A DNA stretch of 64,000 nucleotides from Solibacillus faecavium (GCF_014836905.1 NZ_JACSPZ010000010.1:62001-126000); one strand, 5' to 3'; positions 8,173-17,642 are shown, counted from the stretch's first letter. Numbers and translations are program-made. The notes: generated by a model from the letters alone, not told the origin.

Positions 8173-9261
8173 CTATACCGTCTTATTGGCAGTCTCTTTA
8201 ATGTGTTTGCGTTCTTCATAAATATTTTGAACGATTACTTTAATGACGCAGTACGTAGGTATGGCAATTAAAATCCCGATAAATCCAGCGATATTCCCTG
8301 CTGCTAATACGATTGAAATTACTGTCAACGGGTGAATATCCAAAGAGCGGCCCATAACATTTGGTGTAATTAAGTTACTTTCTACTTGTTGAGCGATAAG
8401 CGTCACAACACCCACCCAAATAACGTCAAATGGATTATTTAGAAGCGCTACAATCACTGCGGGTAAAAGGGATAGCCACGGACCAATAAATGGAATCATA
8501 TTCATAAAAAATGCAAACAAAGCAAGTAACAATGAATAATCTAAACCAATGATTAAATAGCCAATGTACATCATGATTGCGAGTAAAAAGCTGACCAATA
8601 CTTGTCCTTGTACATAGCTTCTTAATACATTATCAATGTCTTCTAAAGTTTTCTTCACCCATGTGCGACGTTCCCCGGAAAATATACCATAAATTTGGGG
8701 AGCAAACTTTTCATGGTCTTTCAACATGAAAATAAAGAAAAACGGCGCTAATACTAATGTTAATGTCACCGTTACCGCTCCACTTAAGAAGGACATAAGA
8801 TATTTACTACTTGCGACAGCAATGTCTTGAATGGAATTGGTTACCGACCCGATAAACTCTTCTACCTGAGGAGGTAACATCGGAATATTTTCCTTATTAT
8901 CTAATATAAAATCTGCTGCTTCTTCAATATCCTTCGCAATCGTCGGTGCATTTTCCACAAGTCTATTTACTTGGTTGGCAACTGGAGTACCAATCAAAAT
9001 CAGAAAGCTTGCGAATAAACCGGCAATTATAAGAACAATTGTAATTAAACTTCCCCATCTCGGCATTCCGCGTTTTTCCAATATACGCTGCAACGGCTCT
9101 GAAATATAATAGAGCACTCCGCCGAGTAGTAGCGGTACAAGAATTGTCGTAAAAATAATGATAATTGGATTAAATATCGCATGAATTTCAATAAAATATT
9201 TAATAATCAGTAAAGTAATTAAAATCCCTACCCCAACTTGAAACCACAGCTTCCTTGTCAT
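8173..9261 (-). CDS. AI-2E family (PerM/YdbI-like) membrane transporter
   Basis: 362 residues with the usual pattern of this family: two N-terminal helices (about 8-45), a third near 60-80, a long amphipathic/periplasmic-like stretch (85-150), then about five more helices. The signature block is the C-terminal PFIGPWLSLLPAVIVALLN and later QQVESNLITPNVMGRSLDIHPL, which is diagnostic. Family members export autoinducer-2 or exchange sodium or lithium for protons, so the substrate cannot be assigned from sequence. RBS AAGAGAGTGAG. Single-gene unit. Confidence 0.88.
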   Translation of the reverse strand: MTRKLWFQVGVGILITLLIIKYFIEIHAIFNPIIIIFTTILVPLLLGGVLYYISEPLQRILEKRGMPRWGSLITIVLIIAGLFASFLILIGTPVANQVNRLVENAPTIAKDIEEAADFILDNKENIPMLPPQVEEFIGSVTNSIQDIAVASSKYLMSFLSGAVTVTLTLVLAPFFFIFMLKDHEKFAPQIYGIFSGERRTWVKKTLEDIDNVLRSYVQGQVLVSFLLAIMMYIGYLIIGLDYSLLLALFAFFMNMIPFIGPWLSLLPAVIVALLNNPFDVIWVGVVTLIAQQVESNLITPNVMGRSLDIHPLTVISIVLAAGNIAGFIGILIAIPTYCVIKVIVQNIYEERKHIKETANKTV

Positions 9262-9348
9262 CGGCTCACTCTCTTTCTCAACTATCTTTTTCTTTTATTA
9301 ATCACTATAGATTATGTACGTTTTAGCATGCCATAAAGCTTCATAAAA

Positions 9349-9400
9349 TACAAAATAAAAAGGCATTGTTTTGCAACTGAGTATTTGCAAAACAATCCTT
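9349..9400 (-). terminator. Terminator of the M3 peptidase gene
   Basis: AAGGCATTGTTTTGCAA (9360-9376) pairs with TTGCAAAACAATCCTT (9385-9400), with one bulged C. T-tracts on both sides make it usable in either direction. Confidence 0.8.
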
Positions 9401-9408
9401 TTTATCTA

Positions 9409-11112
9409 CTATAGTTTTTTATCGTCGATTGAATTTAAATAGTCCTCAATTGTGCCAATAACTGATTCTACACAGCCATCCTCAAATGGAGAAACTAAGC
9501 CGGCTTCTTCAACAAGTTTTGTGAATGCAAATGAACCGCCAAGACTACATAGGTGAAGATAGTCCTTCCAAGCTCCTTTAAAATCTTCTCGTGAACGTTT
9601 CCAAAATTGGAATGCACAAATTTGCGCTAGCGTATAGTCGATATAATAGAATGGGCTTGAATAAATATGCCCTTGTCGTTGCCAAAAAGCACCTGATTCT
9701 AAATAATCATGTCCATCATAATCACGATGTGGTAAATATTTCGCCTCAATTTCTTTCCATGCAACATTGCGTTCAGCTGGTGTCATTTGTGGATTTTCAT
9801 ACACGACATGCTGGAATTCATCTACTGCTACACCATATGGTAAGAATAGTAGCCCGCTGCTCAAATGTGAGAACTTATACTTATCTGTCTGATGCTTGAA
9901 GAATAGCTCCATCCACGGCCAAGTAAAGAATTCCATACTCATTGAATGGATCTCAGCTGACTCATATGTCGGCCATAAGTATTCAGGAATCCCAATATTT
10001 CGGCTTGAATATACTTGGAATGCATGGCCAGCCTCATGTGTCAGTACATCGATATCTCCGGATGTGCCATTAAAGTTTGAGAAGATGTACGGAGATTCAT
10101 AATCTTCGATAAACGTACAATATCCACCGCTCTCCTTACCTTTCTTCGCAACTAAATCCATTAAATCATGCTCGATCATATAGTTGAAGAACTCGCCTGT
10201 TTCATTTGATAATTCTTCGTACATTTTTTTACCATTATCAATAATCCATTGTGGGTCCCCTTGAGGTACAGCATTTCCTGTTAAGAACGTTAAGCCCTCA
10301 TCATAGAACTTGAAGTCTTCTACACCAATTCGTTCCGCTTGGCGCTCATATAGTTTTGATGCAAGAGGAACGATATATTCGCGTACTTGCTCACGGAATT
10401 TTGCTACCATTTCTGCATTATAGTCAATACGGTTCATGTTGACATAGCCTAGTTCCACATAGTTTTTGAAGCCTAATTTTGTCGCGATTTCATGTCGCAG
10501 CTTCACTAAATCATCATAAATTTGATCGAACTTTTCTTTATTTGATGCATAAAAGTCTGCAGTCGCTTTACGCGCTGCTTTACGTACTTCACGATCTGTA
10601 GATTCTGCGTATGGCCCCATTTGTGCTAATGTCAATGTTTTACCATCAAATTCAATTTGAGCAGAAGCAACTAGCTTGCTGTATTCAGACGTTAATTTAT
10701 TTTCCTTTTGCATAAGCTCGATTACTGCAGGCGAGAAACCTTTTAATAAGTTTTCCGCTAAAGCAAAGAGCTGCGTACCCCACTTCTCTTCTAACTGAGC
10801 TCGGAATGGTGATTTTACCAGTTCTGTATAGTAATTAAAAACAAGCTCATCTGCCAGTGGGCTTACTTCATCAATAAAGTCACGCTCTTTTTGATAATAG
10901 TCATCATTCGTATCAATTGATGCACGTACATAAACGATATTGGCCATTGTAGAAAATGTATTGCGAATGGCGTTTAATTTTTCGATAACCTCGCTTTGCT
11001 CATCCACAGTAGTGGCAGCTTTAAACTCTTCTAATAATGCAGCTGTTTGTTCTTTCATCTGTTCTAAATCCGGACGTTTATATTCAAATTCTTTAAATGT
11101 TACCAAACTCAT
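9409..11112 (-). CDS. M3 family oligoendopeptidase
   Basis: A 567-residue cytoplasmic zinc metallopeptidase. The active site HEAGHAFQ (HExxH) lies near residue 355, with the third zinc ligand supplied downstream in the YESAEIHSMSMEFF helix. The opening YKRPDLEQMK is typical of the M3 oligoendopeptidase clade close to but distinct from PepF. It degrades short peptides from import or protein turnover. A GGGGTGA sequence lies very close to the ATG; the TTG at codon 3 would be better spaced, so the start could be six bases later. No operon partner. Confidence 0.9.
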   Translation of the reverse strand: MSLVTFKEFEYKRPDLEQMKEQTAALLEEFKAATTVDEQSEVIEKLNAIRNTFSTMANIVYVRASIDTNDDYYQKERDFIDEVSPLADELVFNYYTELVKSPFRAQLEEKWGTQLFALAENLLKGFSPAVIELMQKENKLTSEYSKLVASAQIEFDGKTLTLAQMGPYAESTDREVRKAARKATADFYASNKEKFDQIYDDLVKLRHEIATKLGFKNYVELGYVNMNRIDYNAEMVAKFREQVREYIVPLASKLYERQAERIGVEDFKFYDEGLTFLTGNAVPQGDPQWIIDNGKKMYEELSNETGEFFNYMIEHDLMDLVAKKGKESGGYCTFIEDYESPYIFSNFNGTSGDIDVLTHEAGHAFQVYSSRNIGIPEYLWPTYESAEIHSMSMEFFTWPWMELFFKHQTDKYKFSHLSSGLLFLPYGVAVDEFQHVVYENPQMTPAERNVAWKEIEAKYLPHRDYDGHDYLESGAFWQRQGHIYSSPFYYIDYTLAQICAFQFWKRSREDFKGAWKDYLHLCSLGGSFAFTKLVEEAGLVSPFEDGCVESVIGTIEDYLNSIDDKKL

Positions 11113-11205
11113 TCACCCCATCTAGTAATTCAAAATTCACTCTTTATTATTTATTATAATGTAAAAAATTGCAATTATTATCAGAATATTTATCCTTTTC
11201 TTATA

Positions 11206-11249
11206 AATAATCAAAAATAAACAGTGGAGAATTGTCGCCACCGTTTATC
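11206..11249 (-). terminator. Terminator downstream of the chemoreceptor locus
   Basis: AAACAGTGG (about 11219-11227) pairs with CCACCGTTT (about 11239-11247) with one mismatch; a TTATTTTTG tract follows on the minus strand. It lies beyond the stray chemoreceptor tail, so it probably belonged to that gene. Confidence 0.6.
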
Positions 11250-11266
11250 CTTGTAACCCTTTATAT

Positions 11267-11392
11267 TCAATAACGACTAATTGATTCTTGAAGACCCGTA
11301 ATCTCATCCGTTAAATTGCTTGCGGAAGTAGTTACAACAGACATGGCGCTTTTATGTTCTTCTTTGCAGATACATCTCCCGTTTAAACTTAC
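11267..11392 (-). pseudogene. Orphan C-terminal tail of a second methyl-accepting protein
   Basis: In the gap after the intact chemoreceptor, the minus strand encodes 41 codons ending in TGA at 11267. The readable part is EEHKSAMSVVTTSASNLTDE, then ITGLQESISRY. Long Ser/Thr/Ala-rich helices ending in LQxSIxRY are typical of some methyl-accepting protein C-termini. The neighbouring intact receptor ends differently (SEMSKFKI), so this is not its own tail. A stop lies just upstream and no start is visible. It probably marks a lost tandem receptor gene removed by recombination. The assignment rests on pattern only. Confidence 0.5.
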
Positions 11393-11413
11393 CCGGCAGC
11401 CCTCTTAATAGCT

Positions 11414-13162
11414 TTATATTTTAAATTTACTCATTTCTGATACAACTTGTTGAGAATGTTCGTCTAATTGATTTACGGCTTTTGTTAAATCATCTACTAC
11501 TTGAGTTTGCTCATCAGAAACGTAAGCTAAATTTTTTGCATTGTCTGAAGTATCATTTACCAAACGGCTCATTTCTTCCGTTGATGCTAAAATTTGTTCT
11601 GCCCCTGCAGACATTTGCTCCACAACAGCTGAGTCATCCTGAATCCGATTATTTACTTCTAAAACTGAATTTAAAATTTGATGTAACTGTTGACCAATTT
11701 CTCCTACCGCAATTGTTCCTTCTTTTACATCTGACGTTGTCATATCCATCTCGACTAAAACTTTATTTGTAATCGTTGAGAATTTTTGAAGTTGTCCTGA
11801 AATTTCTTCTGCAGATTGACGAGACATTTCAGCCAGTTTTTTCACTTCATCTGCAACAACAGCAAATCCCTTTCCTGCTTCTCCAGCGCGTGCAGCTTCT
11901 ATTGCAGCATTAAGCGCTAATAAGTTGGTCTGATCTGCAATACTCGTAATAACGTTGACCATCTCTTTAATGGATTGGAAGCTATCACCCATATCTTTCA
12001 CGAGTTTTGACGTATTTTCTACAGAGTTTTCTACACCTTGTATTTGAGCTACCACTTTTTCAGAGTTCTGTGCACCATCTTCCACGATACTTGTCATATC
12101 TGTTGAGATTTCTGCTATTTCATTAATTGTGTCTGCAAGCTTTTGAATACCAGTCGCCATTTCATTCATCGCTGCATTTACTTCTGTATTACTTACTTGT
12201 TGCATTGCCCCACTTTGAGATATTGTTGAAATATTATCTACCATTTTTTCATTGGAAGTATTAACACTTATAGTCGATGTTTCAATCAAGTCAACTACTT
12301 CTCCCAAACCATTTGTTCGATTTTTTAATACTTTGAAAGTTGTCGACAAATCCTCTAAGGAATTTCGGAAGTTTGTAGCAAAGACCGTAATTTCATTATT
12401 CGTTTTAAATTTAATACCTTCAATAATTGCTTTTGATTGAGCAATATCACCCGAAGCTAAATGCTCCGCAGCTACATTTAAAGTATCTAGAGGTAATAAC
12501 GCACGACGTATATAGGCATAAATACCAATTAAGGCTCCACTAATGATTACGATAAATAGAATTGCCATCAATGGAACAACTTGCTTAGCAACGTCTCCTG
12601 TTAATGATCTAATATACGAGGCATCGATATCAACGCCCAAATAAGCTATTGTTTCTCCTGAATCGTTTTTCACAGGAACAATACCTGTAATATATTCACC
12701 AAATTTGTTGCTTAAAATATCGGTTGCATAGCGCCCATCCTCTATAACATGTTTGATATGTTCATATTTCGTCGCACTAGAAGAAGTGCCTATCTTTCCA
12801 GCTCCCTCGATATCATCCGCTGGCATACCGTCCACTAAAAATATAACATCCCCATCTTTTTCGGGAACAAAATACGTGTACGCGTATAACACACCGTTAA
12901 ATTCACGTAGAGCATTAAGCTCTTCACGCAATTCCCAATAAATCGAATTTTCGCTTGGTTTATCAATTAACTGCTCATACTTTTCTATATCAATGAAATT
13001 TACAATATTACTCGCTACTTCAACCGTACGTTCCTTAACAGCTGACTCAACTGATTTTGAAGAGTTATAGTTCATCAAAGCCATGTTTAGCACTAGAATC
13101 ACTGCAAAAATTATGCCAATTATTAATATGATTCGAGTACCTAGTTTGCCCCTTTTTTTCAT
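11414..13162 (-). CDS. Methyl-accepting chemotaxis protein, Cache-type sensor
   Basis: 582 residues. TM1 10-30, extracellular sensor 31-195 with a Cache-like core ([11 protein letters not shown] near 90, [13 protein letters not shown] near 172), TM2 196-217, HAMP about 218-270, then the methyl-accepting coiled coil. The hairpin tip [20 protein letters not shown] with [16 protein letters not shown] is the conserved CheA/CheW contact region. No C-terminal tethering pentapeptide; it ends KFKI. The ligand is unknown. AT-rich sequence precedes it. The tail of another receptor lies just downstream. Confidence 0.92.
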   Translation of the reverse strand: MKKRGKLGTRIILIIGIIFAVILVLNMALMNYNSSKSVESAVKERTVEVASNIVNFIDIEKYEQLIDKPSENSIYWELREELNALREFNGVLYAYTYFVPEKDGDVIFLVDGMPADDIEGAGKIGTSSSATKYEHIKHVIEDGRYATDILSNKFGEYITGIVPVKNDSGETIAYLGVDIDASYIRSLTGDVAKQVVPLMAILFIVIISGALIGIYAYIRRALLPLDTLNVAAEHLASGDIAQSKAIIEGIKFKTNNEITVFATNFRNSLEDLSTTFKVLKNRTNGLGEVVDLIETSTISVNTSNEKMVDNISTISQSGAMQQVSNTEVNAAMNEMATGIQKLADTINEIAEISTDMTSIVEDGAQNSEKVVAQIQGVENSVENTSKLVKDMGDSFQSIKEMVNVITSIADQTNLLALNAAIEAARAGEAGKGFAVVADEVKKLAEMSRQSAEEISGQLQKFSTITNKVLVEMDMTTSDVKEGTIAVGEIGQQLHQILNSVLEVNNRIQDDSAVVEQMSAGAEQILASTEEMSRLVNDTSDNAKNLAYVSDEQTQVVDDLTKAVNQLDEHSQQVVSEMSKFKI

Positions 13163-13341
13163 AATACACCGCCTGTTATTATATTTAGATAGTTATATGT
13201 ATTTTGAATTATCGAACTAATAAATACAACTGGTTCTACCTAATTCACTACATTCCTTAACAATTTGTAATAATATTGTACTAATTCCCTTATTATATTT
13301 AATATTCTTCCATCGGTAGTCTTATAAGATCGGAATCCTGC

Positions 13342-13378
13342 ACCATAAAAAAAAGCCCAAAATTGTCTATTTTGGGCT
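13342..13378 (-). terminator. Terminator of yeeI
   Basis: Perfect 10-bp stem AGCCCAAAAT / ATTTTGGGCT (13354-13363, 13369-13378) with eight T following on the minus strand. Confidence 0.88.
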
Positions 13379-13385
13379 AGAATCA

Positions 13386-14105
13386 CTATTCTCCTAAATC
13401 AGCATTGTGATATACACGTTGTACGTCTTCTAAATCTTCCAGTGCATCGATCATCTTTTCAAATTTCACTAGATCATCACCATCTAAAGCTACTTCAGTC
13501 ATTGGCAGCATCGTTAACTCTGCTACAGTAAAGTCTTCAATGCCCGCTGCTTTAAATGCTTCTTGAGTTGCATGGAATTGTTCCGGCTCAACGTAAACGA
13601 TAATTGTTCCTTCTTCTTCCATAATATCACGCATATCCAAGTCAGCTTCCATTAAGATTTCCAGTATTTCATCTTCTGATTTACCTTCAATACCGAATAC
13701 TGCTGTATTTTGGAACATATGTGCCGCAGAGCCTGATACACCCATGTTTCCGCCATTTTTACCGAATGCTGCACGTACTTCTGAAGCTGTACGGTTTACG
13801 TTGTTTGTTAATGCATCAACGATAACCATTGTACCTGCTACACCGAAACCTTCATAGCGTAACTCATCGAATTGCTCATCGCCGCCACCTTTTGCTTTGT
13901 CGATTGCTTTTTCAATAATATGCTTTGGTACAGAGTAAGTTTTCGCGCGTTCTAAAACTGTTTTCAGTGCACGGTTAGATTCCGGGTTTGGTTCCCCAGA
14001 TTTAGCCGCCACATAAATTTCACGACCGAACTTTGCATAAATACGGCTGTTAGCTGCATCTTTACCAGCTTTTTTATCTTTAATGTTATTCCATTTACGA
14101 CCCAT
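13386..14105 (-). CDS. yeeI: YebC/PmpR family regulator, YeeI type
   Basis: A 239-residue protein of the YebC/TACO1 family. These proteins act as transcriptional regulators in some bacteria; recent work on homologues also points to relief of ribosome stalling at proline-rich motifs. The opening [17 protein letters not shown], then [20 protein letters not shown], matches B. subtilis YeeI rather than its paralogue YrbC. I set the start at the ATG (14105-14103) with AGAGAGTGG upstream; a GTG three codons earlier overlaps the RBS. Monocistronic, own terminator. Length is normal. Confidence 0.9.
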   Translation of the reverse strand: MGRKWNNIKDKKAGKDAANSRIYAKFGREIYVAAKSGEPNPESNRALKTVLERAKTYSVPKHIIEKAIDKAKGGGDEQFDELRYEGFGVAGTMVIVDALTNNVNRTASEVRAAFGKNGGNMGVSGSAAHMFQNTAVFGIEGKSEDEILEILMEADLDMRDIMEEEGTIIVYVEPEQFHATQEAFKAAGIEDFTVAELTMLPMTEVALDGDDLVKFEKMIDALEDLEDVQRVYHNADLGE

Positions 14106-14212
14106 TATATCCACTCTCTTTCGATTATCTATTCATCACGTTATTAAGAAACGAAAAAATATTATTTAACTTACTCATTATACATAAAGTCCAAAAAAAA
14201 TTAAATTGCCTT

Positions 14213-14258
14213 CTCAAAAAAATGTAAAACCTGTAGCAATTTTTCATATGCTACAGGT
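14213..14258 (-). terminator. Terminator of the decayed metallopeptidase gene
   Basis: Perfect 10-bp stem ACCTGTAGCA / TGCTACAGGT (14229-14238, 14249-14258), with a TTTTACATTTTTTT tract on the minus strand. It sits right after the relic stop codon. Confidence 0.75.
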
Positions 14259-14262
14259 TTCA

Positions 14263-14409
14263 TTATAACTGTGAAGCCTCTAAGCTAAATGTATCGCCGC
14301 CTTGAAGTGTCCCGACATCATAGCCTTTTTTAAACCCGCGCATCCGTTGTTCACTTGTACCATGAGTAAAGCTTTCCGGTACGACATAACCTTGCTTTTG
14401 TAATGTATC
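14263..14409 (-). pseudogene. C-terminal relic of a putative neutral zinc metallopeptidase (YpfJ/KPN_02809 type)
   Basis: The minus strand encodes DTLQKQGYVVPESFTHGTSE then QRMRGFKKGYDVGTLQGGDTF up to TAA at 14263. VPESFTHGTSxQR and the closing GDTF are the highly conserved C-terminus of the neutral zinc metallopeptidase family (PF04228). The catalytic HExxH part is absent: upstream of 14409 the similarity stops in sequence that leads to the sigma factor promoter. The stop and its terminator survive, so this is a 5'-truncated gene, likely cut by a deletion or by arrival of the sigma/anti-sigma pair. Confidence 0.75.
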
Positions 14410-14541
14410 TCTGACGCAAAACGTAACACCAATGCAATAAGTGATTCACGACATACTTTGCCCTATAATTACCCTAAATAGCACTTCCTATAACGTACTG
14501 GTTAAATGACATTCATTATTTTTTTAAAATTTATCATTTAA

Positions 14542-14568
14542 TAAAACGAGAACTAAATCTGTTTCGTC
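14542..14568 (+). promoter_or_regulatory. ECF-type promoter candidate before the sigma gene
   Basis: TAAAAC (14542-14547), a 17-nt spacer, then CGTC (14565-14568), 36 bases before the sigma ATG. This resembles the TGAAAC-N16/17-CGT(A/C) promoters of Bacillus ECF sigma factors, so the pair may be autoregulated. Confidence 0.4.
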
Positions 14569-14604
14569 TAATGGATAAATCAATAGAAAGGAGCGCTTTT
14601 TTAT

Positions 14605-15123
14605 ATGATGCTTTCCGATGAACAAGCATTTCAGCAGGTAATGGAAACGTATAGCGATTATCTGCTCCGCATTGCCTACTTATATGTGAAGGATTGGCAA
14701 GTAGCAGAAGATATTGTGCAAGACTCCTTTTTATCGTATTACGTCAAGTTCGAGCAGTTTGAAGAACGTGCATCATTAAAGACTTACCTCGTACGCATTG
14801 TTATTAATAAATGTAAAGATTATTTGAAAAGCTGGTCATACCGAAAACAGCAATTAACAAACACCTTTTTTCAGACAAAAACAGATCCTCAGAAGATGCT
14901 TCAACAAGCAGAACGACTCGATATTGCCGAAGCAATTTTAAACTTGCCTATACCTTTAAGGGAAGTCATTATTCATTACTACTATGAGGAACTCTCTGTC
15001 CTGGAGGTTGCAAACTTATTAAGAATATCCGATAACACCGTAAAAACGAGGATGCGAAGAGCAAGACAATTATTAAAGGAAAAACTTTCTTCAGATGAAT
15101 GGGAGGTGCTTGCCAATGAATGA
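14605..15123 (+). CDS. ECF RNA polymerase sigma factor
   Basis: 172 residues with only regions sigma-2 and sigma-4. Region 2 contains YLYVKDWQVAEDIVQDSF (about 26-43); region 4 has LPIPLREVIIHYYYEELSV and the HTH VANLLRISDNTVKTRMRRAR near the C-terminus. The RBS AAAGGAG is eleven bases from the first ATG; the second ATG is also possible. Its 3' end overlaps the next gene by 8 bp, the usual sigma/anti-sigma coupling. An ECF-like promoter upstream suggests autoregulation. The inducing stress is unknown. Confidence 0.93.
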   Translation: MMLSDEQAFQQVMETYSDYLLRIAYLYVKDWQVAEDIVQDSFLSYYVKFEQFEERASLKTYLVRIVINKCKDYLKSWSYRKQQLTNTFFQTKTDPQKMLQQAERLDIAEAILNLPIPLREVIIHYYYEELSVLEVANLLRISDNTVKTRMRRARQLLKEKLSSDEWEVLANE

Positions 15124-16480
15124 AATAAAACGTCAGCTTAATAAAAAAATAGGTTCTACATCTAAAAGAGCGGAACAAGTAATGGCAAAAGTAAACGAGC
15201 AAAAGCGGCAAAAGCAGCCTACAAAGAAATCCAACCGATTATACTACGCAACGTTTACAACTTTTTTAGCAGTGGTTATCTTTACGTTTCTTGTAGTGAA
15301 TCCGTGGTCATCAAATAACTTTAGCCAAACTACCTATACCCCACCTGTAGATGAAGAAGAAACAAAGGAAAATGTAGATTTACCATTACAAAGTTACTTT
15401 AAAGCAGACGGTGATGTTGCTTATTTTCTTGGAATGGGAAATGAATATGCAGGATTTACAGAAACAACAACCTGGCTGTTCGAGGACTACGTAGAAATAT
15501 TGGAAGATAATACCGGTGCTACAATGCAAAAAATTTACCATATAAAATCTGATGCCATTGAACTCGTCTATCAGGAAATGATGGAGTTCGAAAAAAAATC
15601 GTTTACGTTGGCACAATTAAATCAGCTAGACCCTATTCAAACTATTATTAAACTTCCTCTAACAGATGGTGTTACATTTGAAGCGAAAACAATATCGTAT
15701 CCAGTAAAACTGATAACACCTTACAAGGAGTATGATGACTTAGTACAAATCACCGAGGAGAGTGACGGATGGGAATGGACCTTTTATTATGATAATGGCG
15801 ACGGACTTGTTGCTAGGAAAACTCTTCCAAAGGATGCTAAGGATGGTGAGGAAATATTATCATTATTAGGATCGATCAATGAATTACCAACATTAAACAA
15901 AGAGAAGGTCATTTCGTTTAAAAACCTTTCAACGAATACAGTGGAGGAAATTCCGTTTTACCGGCTAACATTTTTAAATCAACTTTTATTATACAAGTAT
16001 GAGGCAGATAACTTTGAATTGACGTATGAACCCCTATTTAAATATAACGAGGCTGAAATTGGCGTTTTCAAATACAATTGTCTCGAAAAATATTGTGAAA
16101 TGGCGTTCGTGAAAAGACTTGGTGAGGAAGTTACATTCGGCAGTTTAGCTTGGGGGGAATTGCGGAGCTTTAAGCGGTCACCAAATTTTGAAAATGTTAT
16201 TTTTTCCATTAACCTTGATGAATATTATGAAGACACTTTACTTCCTCGAAGTATGCTTCATGTGCTCAATATCGATAAGATGGAAGTCAATATGCCAAAC
16301 TCTATGCAAGATTATTTTACTTATGCATGGTATCCAATCTTTCATTATGAATGGATTGATGACACGACAATTCAAGCGGAAGTGCCTGATGTTGAAAATT
16401 ATGAATCACCTACACTTTATAAGTGGCAGCAGTCACAAGAGAAAAAAAGGAAAATCATTGAAGTTTCATTACCATACTAA
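15116..16480 (+). CDS. Putative membrane-anchored anti-sigma factor with large extracellular domain
   Basis: The start is ATG at 15116 (GGGAGGTG eight bases upstream); it overlaps the sigma stop by 8 bp. 454 residues: a basic 42-residue cytoplasmic N-terminus (MNEIKRQLNKKIGSTSKRAE...), one helix at 43-62, then an extracytoplasmic domain of nearly 390 residues rich in beta strand, Glu and Tyr. Position and topology fit an anti-sigma factor that holds the ECF factor at the membrane until released by cleavage. The outer domain matches no family I recognise and is far longer than in most such proteins. No zinc HxxxCxxC motif. Confidence 0.65.
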   Translation: MNEIKRQLNKKIGSTSKRAEQVMAKVNEQKRQKQPTKKSNRLYYATFTTFLAVVIFTFLVVNPWSSNNFSQTTYTPPVDEEETKENVDLPLQSYFKADGDVAYFLGMGNEYAGFTETTTWLFEDYVEILEDNTGATMQKIYHIKSDAIELVYQEMMEFEKKSFTLAQLNQLDPIQTIIKLPLTDGVTFEAKTISYPVKLITPYKEYDDLVQITEESDGWEWTFYYDNGDGLVARKTLPKDAKDGEEILSLLGSINELPTLNKEKVISFKNLSTNTVEEIPFYRLTFLNQLLLYKYEADNFELTYEPLFKYNEAEIGVFKYNCLEKYCEMAFVKRLGEEVTFGSLAWGELRSFKRSPNFENVIFSINLDEYYEDTLLPRSMLHVLNIDKMEVNMPNSMQDYFTYAWYPIFHYEWIDDTTIQAEVPDVENYESPTLYKWQQSQEKKRKIIEVSLPY

Positions 16481-16484
16481 AGTG

Positions 16485-16527
16485 AAGAGCGGGGTTGATC
16501 TCTTCATCAGCCCCGCTCTTTATTATT
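16485..16527 (+). terminator. Bidirectional terminator between anti-sigma and phosphatase genes
   Basis: AAGAGCGGGG (16485-16494) pairs with CCCCGCTCTT (16511-16520), with inner TTGAT/ATCAG, then TATTATTTC. It separates two convergent genes. Confidence 0.85.
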
Positions 16528-16984
16528 TCATGTCTTTTAAAATATGTTCCAGCAATGCCTCGCAGCCTTCTAAACATAGATCATACGTTTCCTGGAAATC
16601 TCCTGTATACCATGGATCAGGGACGTCCTTCTTATGATTGGTCAAATCAAGAAAGCGGAACACTTTGGCATCTGCTTCTGCACGGAGCATTTCTATCGTA
16701 TTTTTTACATTACTTTCATCCATACAAACAATATAATCAAAGTTATGTAAATCACCTCTTCGTAACTGACGCGCCTGCATACCGCTAGTAGTAATGCCGA
16801 ATTCCTGCAGTTTCGCCTTTGTCCCTTTATGTGGCGGCTCTCCGATATGATAATTGCTCGTGCCGGCCGAATCAACTTTAATTTGAGCAGTTAAACCACG
16901 CTTTTCTACTAAATCACGCATGACTGCCTCTGCCATTGGAGAGCGGCAAATATTTCCTAAGCATACGAATAACACTTGTTTCAT
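16523..16984 (-). CDS. Low molecular weight protein-tyrosine-phosphatase
   Basis: 153 residues. The N-terminal P-loop VCLGNICRSPMAEA (CX5R, Cys8 to Arg14) and the C-terminal DPWYTGDF supply the nucleophile, phosphate-binding Arg and general acid Asp of the LMW-PTPase fold. In Bacillus the relatives YfkJ and YwlE dephosphorylate tyrosine or arginine. GNICRSP is shared by both, so the substrate class is open. RBS GAGGAGGAG. It follows plsC in the same direction after 55 bp that contain a weak hairpin. Confidence 0.92.
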   Translation of the reverse strand: MKQVLFVCLGNICRSPMAEAVMRDLVEKRGLTAQIKVDSAGTSNYHIGEPPHKGTKAKLQEFGITTSGMQARQLRRGDLHNFDYIVCMDESNVKNTIEMLRAEADAKVFRFLDLTNHKKDVPDPWYTGDFQETYDLCLEGCEALLEHILKDMK

Positions 16985-17002
16985 ATTGACTCCTCCTCAT
17001 AA

Positions 17003-17034
17003 AGAAGCCACCCTAAAAAGTCTGGGCAGCTTCT
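17003..17034 (-). terminator. Weak hairpin after plsC
   Basis: AGAAGC (17003-17008) pairs with GCTTCT (17029-17034), plus CCC/GGG inside. The following minus-strand tract CTTTATGAGG is poor in T, so termination may be partial and the phosphatase may be read from plsC transcripts. Confidence 0.35.
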
Positions 17035-17039
17035 ATATA

Positions 17040-17642
17040 TTACTTCACTTCTGGATGCATTTCTTTTAGGTGGACAGTCAGTCGGTTGAGCTCTTGTTCC
17101 AAAAACTGTACCGATTTTTCACGACCTTCTTTTCCCGCTTCCACTGTAAATGGCTTACCGTAAATTAAATAGCCTTTTTGACGTTTGAATACACCTGCTG
17201 CATTTTTCGGACCGATATAGGCAGCGGGCAAAATTTCTGCCTTAGATAGTTGGGCGATTGTCACAGCACCGGCTTTTAATTCCGAGTTTTCGGAGCTTCT
17301 TGTCCCACTAGGAAATATCCCTACAACCTTTCCCTCTTTAATAAGTTGGCGAGGGATTTTAATCACACTTGGCCCTGGATTATCACGATCAACTGGAAAT
17401 GCATTCAACCTTTTAATAAGCCAACCTAAGCCTTTAACATCGAACAATTGCTTTTTAGCCATAAAATGTACTTCTCTTGGCAACATCGATATTCCCAAAT
17501 TTAAAATGTCGATATAGCCATTATGCGTACAAGCAATGACAAAGCCTCCTTCTTTCGGTATATTTTCTTTCCCATATACCTTTGCTTTTGACCCGTTAAC
17601 TCCTAAAACACCATATACAATATTTGCAATAAATTTATACAC
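17040..17642 (-). CDS. plsC: 1-acyl-sn-glycerol-3-phosphate acyltransferase
   Basis: 200 residues of the PlsC family, which makes phosphatidic acid at the inner membrane face. The catalytic HX4D block is HNGYID near residue 40, followed by the lyso-lipid block FPSGTRS near 114. The usual form is FPEGTRS; here Glu is replaced by Ser, which is seen in some YhdO/YtbE-like members. GTG start at 17642-17640 with AGGA seven bases upstream. Hydrophobic N-terminus. Possibly co-transcribed with the downstream phosphatase. Confidence 0.85.
   Translation of the reverse strand: MYKFIANIVYGVLGVNGSKAKVYGKENIPKEGGFVIACTHNGYIDILNLGISMLPREVHFMAKKQLFDVKGLGWLIKRLNAFPVDRDNPGPSVIKIPRQLIKEGKVVGIFPSGTRSSENSELKAGAVTIAQLSKAEILPAAYIGPKNAAGVFKRQKGYLIYGKPFTVEAGKEGREKSVQFLEQELNRLTVHLKEMHPEVK

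Noticed and set aside
16188-16637. Open frame on the plus strand overlapping the anti-sigma 3' end and the phosphatase gene
   Set aside because: It overlaps two well supported genes and a terminator and has unusual composition; it is a shadow frame.
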